Shown: piece by piece, positions 22,764 to 35,003 of the stretch
Position numbering within the stretch: position 1 is the stretch's first letter
Layout: each line of letters opens with the position of its first letter
Source of the DNA: Ceratobasidium sp. AG-K
Lineage: Eukaryota > Basidiomycota > Agaricomycetes > Cantharellales > Ceratobasidiaceae
Length of the DNA stretch: 64,000 bases
Direction of reading: 5' to 3'
Assembly (NCBI GenBank): GCA_037039685.1
Contig: JAWNGF010000006.1
Location: forward strand, 1,054,001 to 1,118,000
Made by a program: the position numbers and the translations under genes
The notes under the pieces: model-generated
Databases searched by the model: none
Told to the model about the DNA's origin: nothing
The model's input: the letters and a program-made list of their open reading frames with translations, nothing else

Positions 22764-25700
22764 CTATGGTTGGTAACACTCGGACCAGCGCCGACCGAGC
22801 ACCAGCCCTTCACAGTCAACCAACAAAGTACCAGTAGGTCCGATAATCATCTGACGCTGAAGACCGGACAAGGCGGCTCTGGGCTGGACCTCGGGAGGGA
22901 CCCAGAGCAGTAACCGGCCGTCCGAGGCGGTCACCCATCCACTCGCATCAGTCGACGCGCCGTTGGCAATGAACTCGATCGTTTCTGGGTCCGGATGACC
23001 TTCAAGCTGCGAGCTAGGGTTGGATACGCCTTCGCGTGCGCTCCACACTCGGATGGTCTGATCATCGGAGCCAGAGACGATGCGAGTGCCGTCGGGCGAG
23101 TACGCAACCGAGTTGATCCAACCGGTGTGACCATTGAGCGGACTGGCGATGAGTGTGCCGTCCTGTGCGTTCCATACTCGGATGGTTCGATCGTCGGAGC
23201 CGAATACGATGCGAGTGCCATCGGGTGAGTACGCAACCGAGAAAATATAGCTGGTGTGACCCTCGAACGGACCCGCAACAAGTGCGCCGTCTTTTGCGTT
23301 CCATACTCGAATGGTCTTGTCGTCGGAGCCAGAAGCGATGCGCATGCCGTCGGGCGAATACGCAACCGAGTTCACACAGTCGCTGTGACCCTCGAGCGGA
23401 CCAACATCAACTGAACCGTCTTCCACGTTCCACACTCGAATGGTTCCATCGTCGGAGCCAGAGGCAATGCGAGTTCCGTCGGGCGAGTACACCACCGAAC
23501 TGACACAGTCGGTGTGACCCGTGAACGGTCCGGAGACGAGTGTGCCATCCTCTGCATTCCATACTCGGATCGTTCGATCGTTGGAGCCGGAGACGATGCG
23601 AGTGCCGTCGGGTGAGTACCCAACCGAGAGGACCGAGTCGGTGTGACCCTCGAGCGGCCCGACAGCCAGTGCGCCGTCATGTGCGTGCCACACTCGGATC
23701 GTGTGGTCATCTGAGCCAGAGACGATGCGAGTGCCAGCGGGGGAGCACGCGACCGATATGACTGAGCCGGTGTGCCCCTCGAGTGGGCCGGCAATCAGCG
23801 AGCCGTTCTGTGCATGCCATATTCGGATAGTGTGGTCCCTGGAGCCAGAAACGATGCGAACGCCATCAGGGGAGTATGCAACCGAGTTGATGGAGTCGGT
23901 GTGAGTGTTGGACTTCTTGGCGACGATTGTATCACCCTGCACGTCCCATACTCGAATGGTGCAGTCGTAGGAGCCAGAAATGATGCAGGTGCCATCAAGT
24001 GAATATGCAACCGATGCGACTCCACCGGTGTGACCTTGGAACGGACCGGCGATAAGCGCACCACCCTGCGCGTTCCATACATGGATGGCGTTGTCGAAAG
24101 AGCCAGAGATGATACGACTACTGTCGGGAGAATATCCAACCCACAGGATCCCATGGGTGTGATTGACGAGGGGACCGGCGACGACCGTGCCATCCCGGGC
24201 ATCCCATATTCGAATGCTATGATCCCTGGAGCCGGAGACGATATGAACACCGTTGGGCGAGTAGGCGACCGACCAAACCGCGCCAGTGTGGCCCTCGAGC
24301 AGGCCGATGGCAGCTGTACCACCCTCCGCACTCCATACTCGAACAGTCATATCGTCGGAGCTGGAAACAAGGTGAGTGCCGTCAGGCGAGTACGCAATCG
24401 CCCAGATCCGGTCGGTATGACCCTCGAGAGGACCGGCGACAAGTGTACCATCATCTGCACTCCATATCCGGATTGTCTTGTCGCTTGACCCAGAGGCAAT
24501 GTGAACGCCATCAGGTGAGAAGGCGACTGATTGTACTGTGTCGGTGTGACCCTCAAGTGGACCAGCGATCATTGTGCCATCCTTTGCGTCCCAGATTCGG
24601 ATGCTGTCATCGACGGAGCCAGAGGCAATGCGGGACCCCTCGGGTGAGTATGAGACAGACTGGATCGAGCCGGTGTGACCCTCGAGTGGGCTGATGACGA
24701 GTATGCCATCGCTTGCGCTCCGTATTGCCACTACTCCATCCTTGCACCCATATGCAATCCGGCAACCATCGGGCGAAAGCGCGATAGTATTCACCTCCGA
24801 CTCGACCGTCCAAGTGGCAATCATCGCTGTACCCTTTCCTTCTAATGCGCTTCCAGATACGTTGATAAGCCCCTTCGTCTTTGGGTAGTAGTAGGCGGAC
24901 ACGAAGCTTGATTTGGTGTAGAATGGAAGCGCGGATATGTAGATATGAGGAGTGGATCGCGATACCGGATTGGCTGCAAAACCTGAGGCGAATTTTCGGG
25001 CGTCTTCGACGTATGTTATGATGTCACTTGTTGTGGTATCCGCCTGGGACGGCGTACAAGGATTAGCATATTGTGCTCGGCTGTTATGGAGGACAACTCA
25101 CCGCAACCCACAACCTGGCTTTTGCGAGGAGCCCTAAGCCCACATCCATCTTCCGGTTCAGGTTCATCACTTCCATCCAGAACAGCAGTCGATTCGATAG
25201 GAAGTCCGCTAACTCGGAGCACCGTGGCTCAGAATACCTCGTTTCCTTTAAATGGTCCGCCCAGTATTGGCAGGCATACCACAGCACTGGTGGTACAGCC
25301 TGTGCCAGTTTCTTGTCGAGGTCTTCTACTTGGCTGTCGGGCACAAACGACGAGTCCAGCTCGCAGATGTTGAACCGTAGCTGGGACTCCATCACTTCAA
25401 AGCAACGTTGCGCAAGTCCTGTGCTGAAAGTGGCTAAATCGCAGTGATACGACTGCGAGCGGGATTTCTCAAACATAAAGTCGGGAAAGGACGCATGCAG
25501 TGTCGTCACGGGCCCGTCGGATTCTGGAATATGTAGTACGGCCCGAAGTGGTTCCAAGGCGGCCAGTGTCTGTGCCTCATCGTCCAGTTTGGTCATTGCG
25601 GTAAGTGTTCCGATCAACAGCGGCTCCTGCGCGCATACGACTGTGTGGAGCACGCGACGGACATCCTCCACTTCGATAGCGCCTGGCTCCTGCTCGTTGA

Positions 25701-27612
25701 GTGCTGCCTCCAATACGGATCTGTAAAGCGCGTCGATCGCCGCGTACTGTGCAGTCGATACTCGAGTCATTGAAAGCACAGACCGAAGGCGTCCCTTTGG
25801 ATTTGTGTGAGGTTTGTTAGGCTGGATATAGCGCACGAGGGTTGCGGCATAGATGAATAGTGTGCCCGAACGCCGTACGAGCTCCTGGATATCTGTGGGC
25901 TCGGGTAACATTGGCGCCAGCTCGGATTGAAGGTAAAGTTCGATATCCGCCTGTACTAATGAAGCTTCGACCGCATGCAAATGAAGCACGCCACGACATC
26001 CTTGATTGTGCGACATCATTCGGTTGTAGACCTCCGGTTCCGGTCGACTCGTAACAAAAAACCTCAGCGGAAGACCTTTGGCGGACTTGAGAAGCGTCGA
26101 TAACAAAATCTCAACCTCGGTCATATTGTCACATTCGTCCAATGCGTCGATCACCACCACCAGATGGCTCGGCATCGCCTCCTTGACTTTCAATAGAGGT
26201 TCCTTCAGCAGCCGATCAAACTGCTTTGTCAAGTTCGTATTGCCAACATCGGGATTGTCTTGGAGGGATTCACAGAGTGCCGACCGAAATGGGATGGAGT
26301 ATCGAGCTAGCTGATAGGCGATAGTGGGTAGGATTCGAGCAGCGGCACGACAGTCGGGCGCGGTCCGAGTGCAGAAGAAGCTGGCTGCTAGTCGCTTGGT
26401 CTGCTCGAGCGATTCGGAAAAGGTGCATGCGATTGTGGTCTTGCCGGTTCCCGCCATGCCGTTCATCCAATATATGTCTGCTTGGTCGGGGTCGTATGAC
26501 CAGTCGTTCAGGCCAGACAATATCGCCGTACGTGTGTTGGTGGTGCAGGTGCGTCGGCTGATGGAAGTGGATAGGGTAGAGTCGTACGTAGCGAGGTGGA
26601 CTGGCCCCAGTCTGTCAAGCAGGGCAATCTATGCAATAAACGCGACATATTATCATCCAGATTACTCGGCCACTGCGAACGTACCGATGCTTGGTCGTTG
26701 ACAGTCTTCCACATGCTCATGCTTGCGTCCGCCTGTAAAACAGTCAATATACGTCCAAATGGGAGACCGTCGTTGAGCTTTCGCACCTGAAGCTGCCTGA
26801 ATAGAGACCCGATGCGGCGATAGCACTTGCTAAGCAGCTCCTCCTCGGCATTTGCTTCGAATAGCCTCCATCCACCTGCTCGATCTCGCCTTTTTTCGAT
26901 TATCTTTACTTGCTCTTCGATTCCTCTGCCCACAGTGTCAACCAGAGCATGGGTCGGCGAGTATCATTTCACTTACCGTGCTACATTGATAACAGCATCT
27001 GACATCCGTGCCGAGGTGGTTTGTCCCATGTGCTGGACCATTAGATTCGAGAGCGTAGCAAGTTCCGATGCCAGCTCCTCGCGTTCGTCGTGATTCACGG
27101 CCAATTGCTACCCGCGTATCTCTTAGCAAACTGCAGCCCGAATAAGAAAGCCTGCATACCTGCATGAGGTCGAGACAACTGATAACTAAGCCGACGGCGG
27201 ACTGGACCAGAGGAAACACCTCGGTATTCTTGTGCAACACTTGAAGCGAGGCATTCAGCACAGTCCATGCTCCAGTCGGGGAAGTAGTTTGAGTCGGATC
27301 GAGCGCGGGTGTGGATGCGGTCGCAGTTTGGACGGGAGGCGAGTTGCTCGATGCTGGACTCGGTGCGCGTGCGGGCGTCACAGGTACAGGTGACGATAGC
27401 CGAGACACAGCTGGGACCGGCACAGGGGCAAGAAGTGTCGCTGGTCCAAAATTGAGATCTGGACTGGGTTGGGGGCGTGGAGAAGGCGAGCGAGCGCCAG
27501 ACGATGGAGCTGGTGTTGTTTGTCCACTCGGTTTAGGCTGGATGATCTTGTCGATCCGCTTGCTGAACGACTTGCGAAAGCCAGACTCAGGTTTTGAAGG
27601 CGAGGAACCCAT
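22764..27612 (-). CDS. NLR3: myristoylation-signal NACHT-WD40 STAND protein
   Basis: Six exons: 27612-27160, 27107-26977, 26925-26787, 26732-26685, 26628-25102 and 25043-22764, in phase, 1525 aa. The ATG at 27612 (MGSSPSKPES) was chosen over an upstream in-frame codon because all four paralogs align there and it creates the myristoylation signal. Domains are as in NLR1: P-loop GMAGTGKTT, Walker B VVVIDALDEC, sensor FFVTSRPEPEVYN, 13 canonical WD40 repeats and a KKSNTHT junction between repeats 6 and 7. Repeats 7-9 and the C-terminal tail (VPPEVQPRAALS) match NLR4 nearly exactly, while repeats 1-5 do not. This is a sign of partial gene conversion. Confidence 0.92.
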
Positions 27613-30147
27613 CGTCGTCGTCGCTCGTGGCTGGTGGGAGGGTCGTGCACCATGCCTTTTCCACGTGTAGTCGCACTCTTTGTTGTATGGTTGAGGTAAT
27701 TGATGCCCAATTGCCAATTGCAAGTGGCTTTGAGCTAGTTCTGCGCAGTACCACCTGCTAAATTACTTCCTGATTCACGAGCGATCTTGTCTTGTCGCTC
27801 AAGAGTGAGAATCGTTTCTGATGAATTGAGCGATGCATATTTTCTTTGGGAGGTTAAGTACATGACTGCGAGTCGCAAAGCAGTATCCAACAACGGGGTG
27901 TGTATTCGGACGTGCATCTCTCGGACATACGCCCGCCGTGCCTGACCTAGCCCGAGAGATTCACCCAACCAATGCGGGACGTACCAGACCAGCTCCGTAT
28001 CCTTCCCATATTCCGAGCCCGTTCCATCGTTCACTCATCGGCAAGGACCCAAAAACTATCCGCCCGGGTTTTGTGAACTTGAACAATCTGCTCGTGTTTT
28101 GGGGAAATCGAAAGTACTTGAGTGTTCCGTGAGCAGCTGGCGCCACGCCTGATCGCACTGGAACCACTGGGGCGGGATAGAATCTGACTATGCGATGCCG
28201 GTTAGCAGATTTCCAGACACCTTGCCAAAAATTCGACTTACTGGATGAGTATGAGGGATGCCGCCCGATATTTAATCCGTTTGGGCCCATCGCCGGTCTA
28301 CCGACGAGCTGGGATGAGATTGAGTACTCTGCCAACAGAAGCGCCAAGGGATTCACATTTATGTCACGCGTTTGTCCAATCCAACTCCCAACCTAGACTA
28401 CGGAATCTCTTCCTCTAGGGCGAATAATATTAACCACAAGATTTCCTCGGATGAGGATGAAACAAACTGGCGGCAGAGGGTTTTCAAGGCCAGTAAAACC
28501 TGACATTAGCCACGAGCGCCTGGCTCACGGAGGAGCACAGCGTGTCAACCACCAGACCATGGTCGTACTTCAAGGACACCATCAGCGAGGCGAGAGAGCT
28601 GGAGGGCAGACTCCACAAGGGTCGTCGTCAGCTCATGCGGATGCTGGATCGCGCCTGTGTGCCAGCGAGGCTAAAAGCGGGGACAGAGTAAGGAGTTGGA
28701 TTACACAACGGGGAAGGCGGCAGCTACATACCGGTGGTCAGCACGAGAAAGGCTGAAGTCTGCTCAGCCACCTTTGACAACCACCAAGTCGCCACAACAA
28801 CGGTTGTTTGAGACCTGAAGTGCCAGAAGGGGCGCGGATACGAGCGAAGCGGTTTCTGCCACGTGCTCGACTCTATCAAGATCATTGCATTCTGTCTGGA
28901 AGTCAGCCTGAGTGTAAACGGCGAGATAAATGCGTCCATACATAGCACTGCTGTCGAAAAAGGAGAGCGAGTTGCAACGAAATGCTGGGGCGACTACGAC
29001 GAGGGGATTTCGAAGAGCCGAGAGCCACGAGAGGGGGAGTGCCCGAGTGTATTTGAGACGGTAGAGACAGTTTGGGTGCGCTGGCCAACACGTCGTGGTT
29101 GGGATCGACAAACGCTTGGCACGGGACACGCGCGTCCCTGATGATCACAGCCACAGGGACGACGAACTGATCGAGGGAAACAGGCTCGATCAATTGCCAC
29201 AAAATCCCCCCCACGGCCGCCCGCCATGCCAGAAAGCGGGTATCAGTCTGTTCGCGGTGAGTATTGGAGGAACAGTGAAGACCTATGTTAGCTTCAAGCT
29301 GACATAAGCTGGGCAATGTGAACTGTTGACATTCGCGCATTCCATCACGGGATTGACCTGGGTGAACGTCAACCGACGCCACCAGCCAACACACTCTCGA
29401 CCTTGAGTGCGGTATGTTCGCAGCCCTGATGCTCAGTCCCGTTCAATGTGGTGCACTGGTGATGCTATGGGCTTGGCTTCGGAGTCATTACCATTTACTC
29501 ATGACCCAACCGCGCGAACGCGCCTGCACTGTGAAGCCTAATCGCGCTGAATTCTAGTCATATCGGCACTGAGAACTCACGACTTAAGGTGCTAGACGTG
29601 TCCGCTTTCAGTGACTGATGCGCTGAAGATTATCTTTAGGAGTGACTGGGGGGCAAATGAACTCCACAACCTTTTCAAATTTCCCTTTTATGGTATTGAA
29701 GACTGTGAACCATGCGCAAGGTGACCGAAAAATGATATAATCCATCACTGAAAGCGGCCATTTTTGGTTCAGCGCGTTTGCTAATGTTTTTCAGTAACCT
29801 GAGATCCCACAGTGCTGGCCTCTGACAGGCGTCTGATCCGCGCCCGTCTCCCAATTCGTACCTGTCGTTGCTCAAGGTCCCCGGGCAGATGCAGAACCGT
29901 GATCGCTGCTGCATTCCTGCTGCATGTGGTTGGGCACGTGTGGTACTCGGCCAACGCCTCTCGTCCTGCATGTCCTCAAGACTGGTACATTCGGCCTTGT
30001 TAATCGAATTGGGCAAGGGATAAATGGTAAACACTCGGTCTTATTGTATAGGAGGTGTCTGTCTTGTGTGAATGTCTAGTATTTAGGTTATCGATGAGAA
30101 TACAGAATGGCTCGGACTGATAACACAATGAAACAAAATGAAAATGA
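27613..30147. other. Spacer 3 between NLR3 and NLR4 with conserved blocks
   Basis: The 2535 bp hold block a (about 27760-28720) and block b (about 28760-29390), the 3' flank of NLR4 (29390-30147) and a 288-bp MITE. This is the least damaged copy of block a. A plus-strand frame at 28190-28396 reads LLDEYEGCRPIFNPFGPIAG onwards to a stop, and 28451-28756 is open on the same strand. Without the MITE and its TSD the spacer is 2244 bp, close to spacer 1 without its insertion (2156 bp) and to spacer 2 (2261 bp). Confidence 0.5.
29527..29814. mobile_element. CACTA-like MITE, 288 bp, TSD CTG
   Basis: Units 1-3 read straight from the GCGAAC...CCTGG block into CTCTGACAGG. Unit 4 has 288 extra bp starting CACTGTGA and ending CACAGTG, so the ends are inverted repeats. 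It is flanked by CTG on both sides (29524-29526 and 29815-29817). A second inverted pair lies inside (CCGCTTTCAGTGA near 29610, and its complement near 29745). CACTG ends with a 3-bp TSD match the CACTA (En/Spm) superfamily. There is no transposase, so it is non-autonomous. Confidence 0.75.
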
Positions 30148-33100
30148 TCATTCACGGTAACACTCGGACCAGCGCCGACCAAGGACCAGCCCCTCATAGT
30201 CCACCAACAAACTATCAGTAGGTCCGATGACCATCTGACACCGAAGACTGGACAAGGCGGCTCTGGGCTGGACCTCGGGAGGGACCCATAGCAGTAGCCG
30301 ACCGTCCGAGGCGGTCACCCATCCACTTGCATCAGTCGACGCGCCGTTGGCAATGAACTCGATCGGTTCTGGGTCCGGATGACCTTCAACCTGCGAGCTG
30401 GGGTCGGATACGCCTTCGCGTGCGCTCCACACTCGGATGGTCTGATCATCGGAGCCAGAGACGATGCGGGTGCCGTCGGGCGAGTATGCAACCGAGTAGA
30501 TATAGTGGGTGTGACCATTGAGAGGACCGGCGACGAGTGTGCCGTCCTGTGCGTTCCATATTCGGATGGTTAGATCGTCGGAGCCAGAGACGATACGAGT
30601 GCCATCGGGCGAGTACCCAACCGATCGGACCCAGTCGGTGTGACCCTCGAACGGACCCGCAACAAGTGCGCCGTCTTTTGCGTTCCATACTCGAATGGTC
30701 CTATCTCCGGAGCCAGAAGCGATGCGCGTGCCGTCGGGTGAATACACAACCGAGTGCACATGGCCGCTGTGACCCTCGAGCGGACCAACATCAGCTGAAC
30801 CGTCTTCCACATTCCACACTCGAATGGTTCCATCGTCGGAGCCAGAGGCAATGCGAGTTCCGTCGGGCGAGTACACCACCGACAGGACCCAGTCGGTGTG
30901 ACCCGTGAACGGTCCGGAGACGAGTGTGCCATCCTCTGCATTCCATACTCGGATGGTTTGATCGGTGGAGCCGGAGACGATGCGAGTGCCGTCGGGCGAG
31001 TACCCAACCGAGAGGACCGAGTCGGTGTGACCCTCGAGCGGCCCGACAGCCAGTGCGCCGTCATGTGCGTGCCACACTCGGATCGTGCGGTCATCTGAGC
31101 CAGAGACGATGCGAGTGCCAGCGGGGGAGCACGCGACCGATCTGACTGAGCCGGTGTGACCCTCGAGTGGGCCGGCAATCAGCGAGCCGTTCTGTGCGTG
31201 CCATATTCGGATAGTGTGGTCCCTGGAGCCAGAAACGATGCGAACGCCATCAGGGGAGTATGCAACCGAGTTGATGGAGTCGGTGTGAGTGTTGGACTTT
31301 TTGGCGACGGATGTGTCACCCTGCAAGTCCCAGACCCGAATGGTAGAGTCATAGGAACCAGAGATGATGCGAGTGCCGTCCGATGAGTATGCAACCGATG
31401 TGATCCCGTTGGTGTGGCCCTTCAGTGGTCCGGATATAGGCGTACCGTCTTGTGCATCCCATACGCGGATGGTATTGTCGCTGGAGCCGGAGACGATACG
31501 AGTGCTGTCTGGAGAATATGCAACCGATAGAACGTAGTTGGTGTGACCTTTTACTGGACCAGCGATGAGAGTCCCATCTTTGGCGTCCCACACTCGGATG
31601 GTTTCATCATATGAACCGGATGCAATGTGCGCGCCGTTGGGTGAGTATGTGACGGATCTGACCGACTCTGTGTGACCTTCGAGCGGACCGGTGACGAGCG
31701 CACCGTTCACGGCATTCCAGATCCGGGTGGTGTTATCATCGGACCCAGAAATGATGCAAGAGCCTTCGGGGGAATACGCAAGAGCCCGAACCCTCTTGGT
31801 GTGGCCCTTCAACGGACCAGCGACGAGCGTGCCGTCTTGTGCGCTCCACACCCGGATTGTGCAATCATCGGAGCCAGAGACAACACGAGTGCCGTCGGGA
31901 GAATAAGTAACCGCCGCAACCTCGCCGCTGTGGCCCTCGAGGGGGCCAACGGCAAGCGTATTATTCTGCGTGTTCCAGATTCGGATAGTTCTGTCAGCAG
32001 AGCCAGTGACCAGCCGAGTGCCGTTGGATGAGAAGGCGACCGACCGCACTTGTTTGGTGTGGCCCTCGAGTGGGCTGCCGACCAGTATACCATCGCTTAA
32101 GCTCCGAATCGCGACCACTCCATTTTCGCACCCATACGCTATCCGCCTACCATCGGGCGAGGGTACCATGCAGTACACCTCTGATTCGACTGTCCAGCTT
32201 GCGATCGTCGACGTCTCTCTTCCTTCCAATGCGCTTCCAGTTACATTGATAACCCTCCTCGTCCTATCGTAGTACTGTTCGAACACGAAGCTTGACTTGA
32301 GGCAAAATGGAAGCGCGGATATATATATATGGGGAGTGCTTTGCGACACTGGGTTGGCAGCAAAATTGGATACAAATTTCCTGGCGTCCTCGACGTGTCG
32401 GGCGACATCACTTGAGATTGTACGGGTCTAAGGCAATGAGCTGGAGTTAGCGCATAACATTCGATATTGGGGCAGTCTAACTCACAGATATCCATGACCT
32501 TGTCTTTGCAAGGAGTTCTAATCCCGTCCCTATCCTCCGCGTCAAGTTCATCACCTCCATCCAAAACAGTAGTCGATGAGATAGAAAGACTTCCAGCCGG
32601 GAGCACAGCGGTTCCGAGAACTTGGTTTCCTTCAGGTGATCCGCCCAATACAGGCATGCGTAGAAAAGCAATGGTGATATGGCCTTGATTACCTTCTCCT
32701 CGAGGTTTTCTACTTTGAGGTCAGGCGTAAATGAGGAATCTAGGTTGCAGATGTTGAACCGCAGTTGCGCCTCCATCACCTCGAAGGACCTTCGTGCAAG
32801 CAGTTCGTTACAAACAATCTGATCGCAACAGTATGGCCGAGAGCGGGTTGCGTCGAACATAAAGTCGGGAAAAGACGCATGCAATGTCGATACGAGTCCA
32901 TGGATTTCTGATACGTGGACCACGGCCCGAAGGCGCTGCAATGCAGCCAGTGTCCGAGCTTTGTCGTAGAGTTCGGCCATTTCTGTGAGTGATCCGATCG
33001 ACAGCGGCTCCCGCGCGCATAGTACCGTCCGGAGCACAGCAGGTACATCTTCCACCTCTGCAGCTTCACGCCCCTGCTTGTCGAGCGCTGACCTCAAGAC

Positions 33101-35003
33101 TTCGAGATAGAGCCCGTCGATTGCCGAATACTCTGTCGTCGACACCCAGGTCATCGAAAGCACTGATTGGAGGCGCCTATTTGGATTGAACTGCAGCTTG
33201 TCCGGTTCTATATACCGTACGAGGGTTGCGGCATAGATGAATAGCGTCCCGGAGCGTTCTACGAGCTGCTGGATTTCATTAGCAGCGGGCGACATCGGCT
33301 CCAGCTCGGCCTGCAGGTACAGCCTGATGTCTGCCTGCACGAGCGACTTCTCGACCTCGTGCAAGTGTAGGACATCTCGGAATGCCCGGTCGCGCGACAT
33401 CATTCGGTGGTAGATCCCAGGTTCCGGCCGGCTCGTCACAAAGAACCTGAGGGGAAGGTGTGCGGCGCCCTTGGCAAGAGTGGACAGCAACAGCTCGACC
33501 TCGTTCATGTTGTCGCATTCGTCCAACGCGTCGATGACCACCACCAGGCGGCTTGACATTGCCTCCTTGACCCTCATGAGCGGCTCCTTTAGGAGTTGGT
33601 CAAACTGTTTTGTGATGTTCGCAGTGATAATGTCTGGGTCGCGTTGGAGTGATTCGTAGAGCGCCGACTGATACTGAATGGAGCGCCGGGCTAGTTGGTA
33701 CGCAATCGAGGGAAGAATTCGGGCAGCTGCACGACACTCGGTCGTCGTGCGAGTACAGAAGAAGCTCGCTGCCAGTCGCTCCCGCTGTTCTAGCAACTCG
33801 GAGAAGGTGCACGCGATCGTAGTTTTGCCCGTCCCGGCCATGCCGTTCATCCAGTAGACGCCGGGTTGGCTAAGGTCGCGCGACCAAGCGTTTAGTCCAG
33901 ATAGGATGGCAGTGCGAGTGCCTTCCGTGCAGGTGCGCCGGCTGATGGAAGTGGATAGGGCAGAGTCATGCTTGGCGAGATGAACTGGTTTTAGCTTGCT
34001 AAGCTGGGTATCCTGTATAATAAACATAGGAACATTAGCATAATGAAAGCCAGCAACCGCCAACGTACCGCGGCTTGGTCATGGATAACCTTCCATACAC
34101 TTAGACTTGCATCTGCCTATATCCATGTTATTACGCTTTTCTGAGGGAGTTCGTAATGAAACGCGCATACTTGCAGTTCTCGGAAGAGTGAGGCGATGCG
34201 GCGGTAGCACTTGCTCAGGACTTCCTCGTCGGCACTCGCCTCAATCAACCTCCACCCCGCCCCTCTATTCCGCTGGCGCTCAATGATCTCCACCTGTTCC
34301 TTGATCCCACTGCAACTGATCTTAGTAAAGTCCGCGACACCAAGACTTAGAGTGTTGCTTACCGAGCAATGTTCTCAAGTGCTTGGGACATCCCCGCTGA
34401 GTTTGACTGTTCCATATGCCGTACCATGAGGTTGGATAAACTGCTAAGCTCCGACGCCAGCTCCTCAAGTTCGTCGTGGTTCTCAGCCAGTTGCTATTCG
34501 CACTCTATTAGCACTCTACAGCCATACCCAGCATATCCACATACCTGCATGAGGTCGATACAGTCGATCATCAATCCGACGGCGGACTGGACCGAAGGAA
34601 ACACTGCGGTGCTCCTGTGCAACGCCCGAAGCGAGGTGTCCAGCACGGCCCATACTCCAGTCGGGGAAGCGGTCTGAGTCGGGTGTGGTGCTAGCGCCGT
34701 TGAGGACTGCGCTGCTGGTTTGGTAGGTGGCAAGGCGCTTGGTGTTGGGCTAGGTACGCGTGCGGGGGTGAGAGGTGCGGGCGCCGCTAGCCGAGGTGCG
34801 GCTGATGCAGGTGTAGGGCCAAGCGCCCCAGTTGGTCCACCATTGGGATCTGGACTTACGATGGGGTATGGGGGAGGGGAGGGAGCGCTAGACGTTGGAA
34901 CTGGTGTTGTTTGTCCACTCGGTTTAGACTTGAAGACTTTGTCGATCCGTTTGCTGGCCGACTTGCGAAAACTAGACTCGGGTTTTGAAAGTGGGGAGCC
35001 CAT
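30148..35003 (-). CDS. NLR4: myristoylation-signal NACHT-WD40 STAND protein
   Basis: Six exons: 35003-34545, 34493-34363, 34309-34171, 34116-34069, 34012-32486 and 32427-30148, in phase, 1527 aa. The start is MGSPLSKPES, then a basic segment KRIDKVFKSKPSG and a Pro/Ala-rich linker. P-loop GMAGTGKTT, Walker B VVVIDALDEC and sensor FFVTSRPEPGIYH are intact. The segment after the helical domain (TQLSKLKPVHLAKHDSAL) is the most diverged of the four. There are 13 canonical WD40 repeats. Repeats 1-5 are unique to this gene. Repeats 7-9 match NLR3, and repeats 11-13 match NLR2 (SGHVHS, DWVRS, HYIYS). It is the first unit transcribed away from the retrotransposon block. Confidence 0.92.

Noticed and set aside
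27612..27723. Earlier start of NLR3 at 27723
   Set aside because: The codon is not shared by the other paralogs, and the extension would remove the conserved MGS start.
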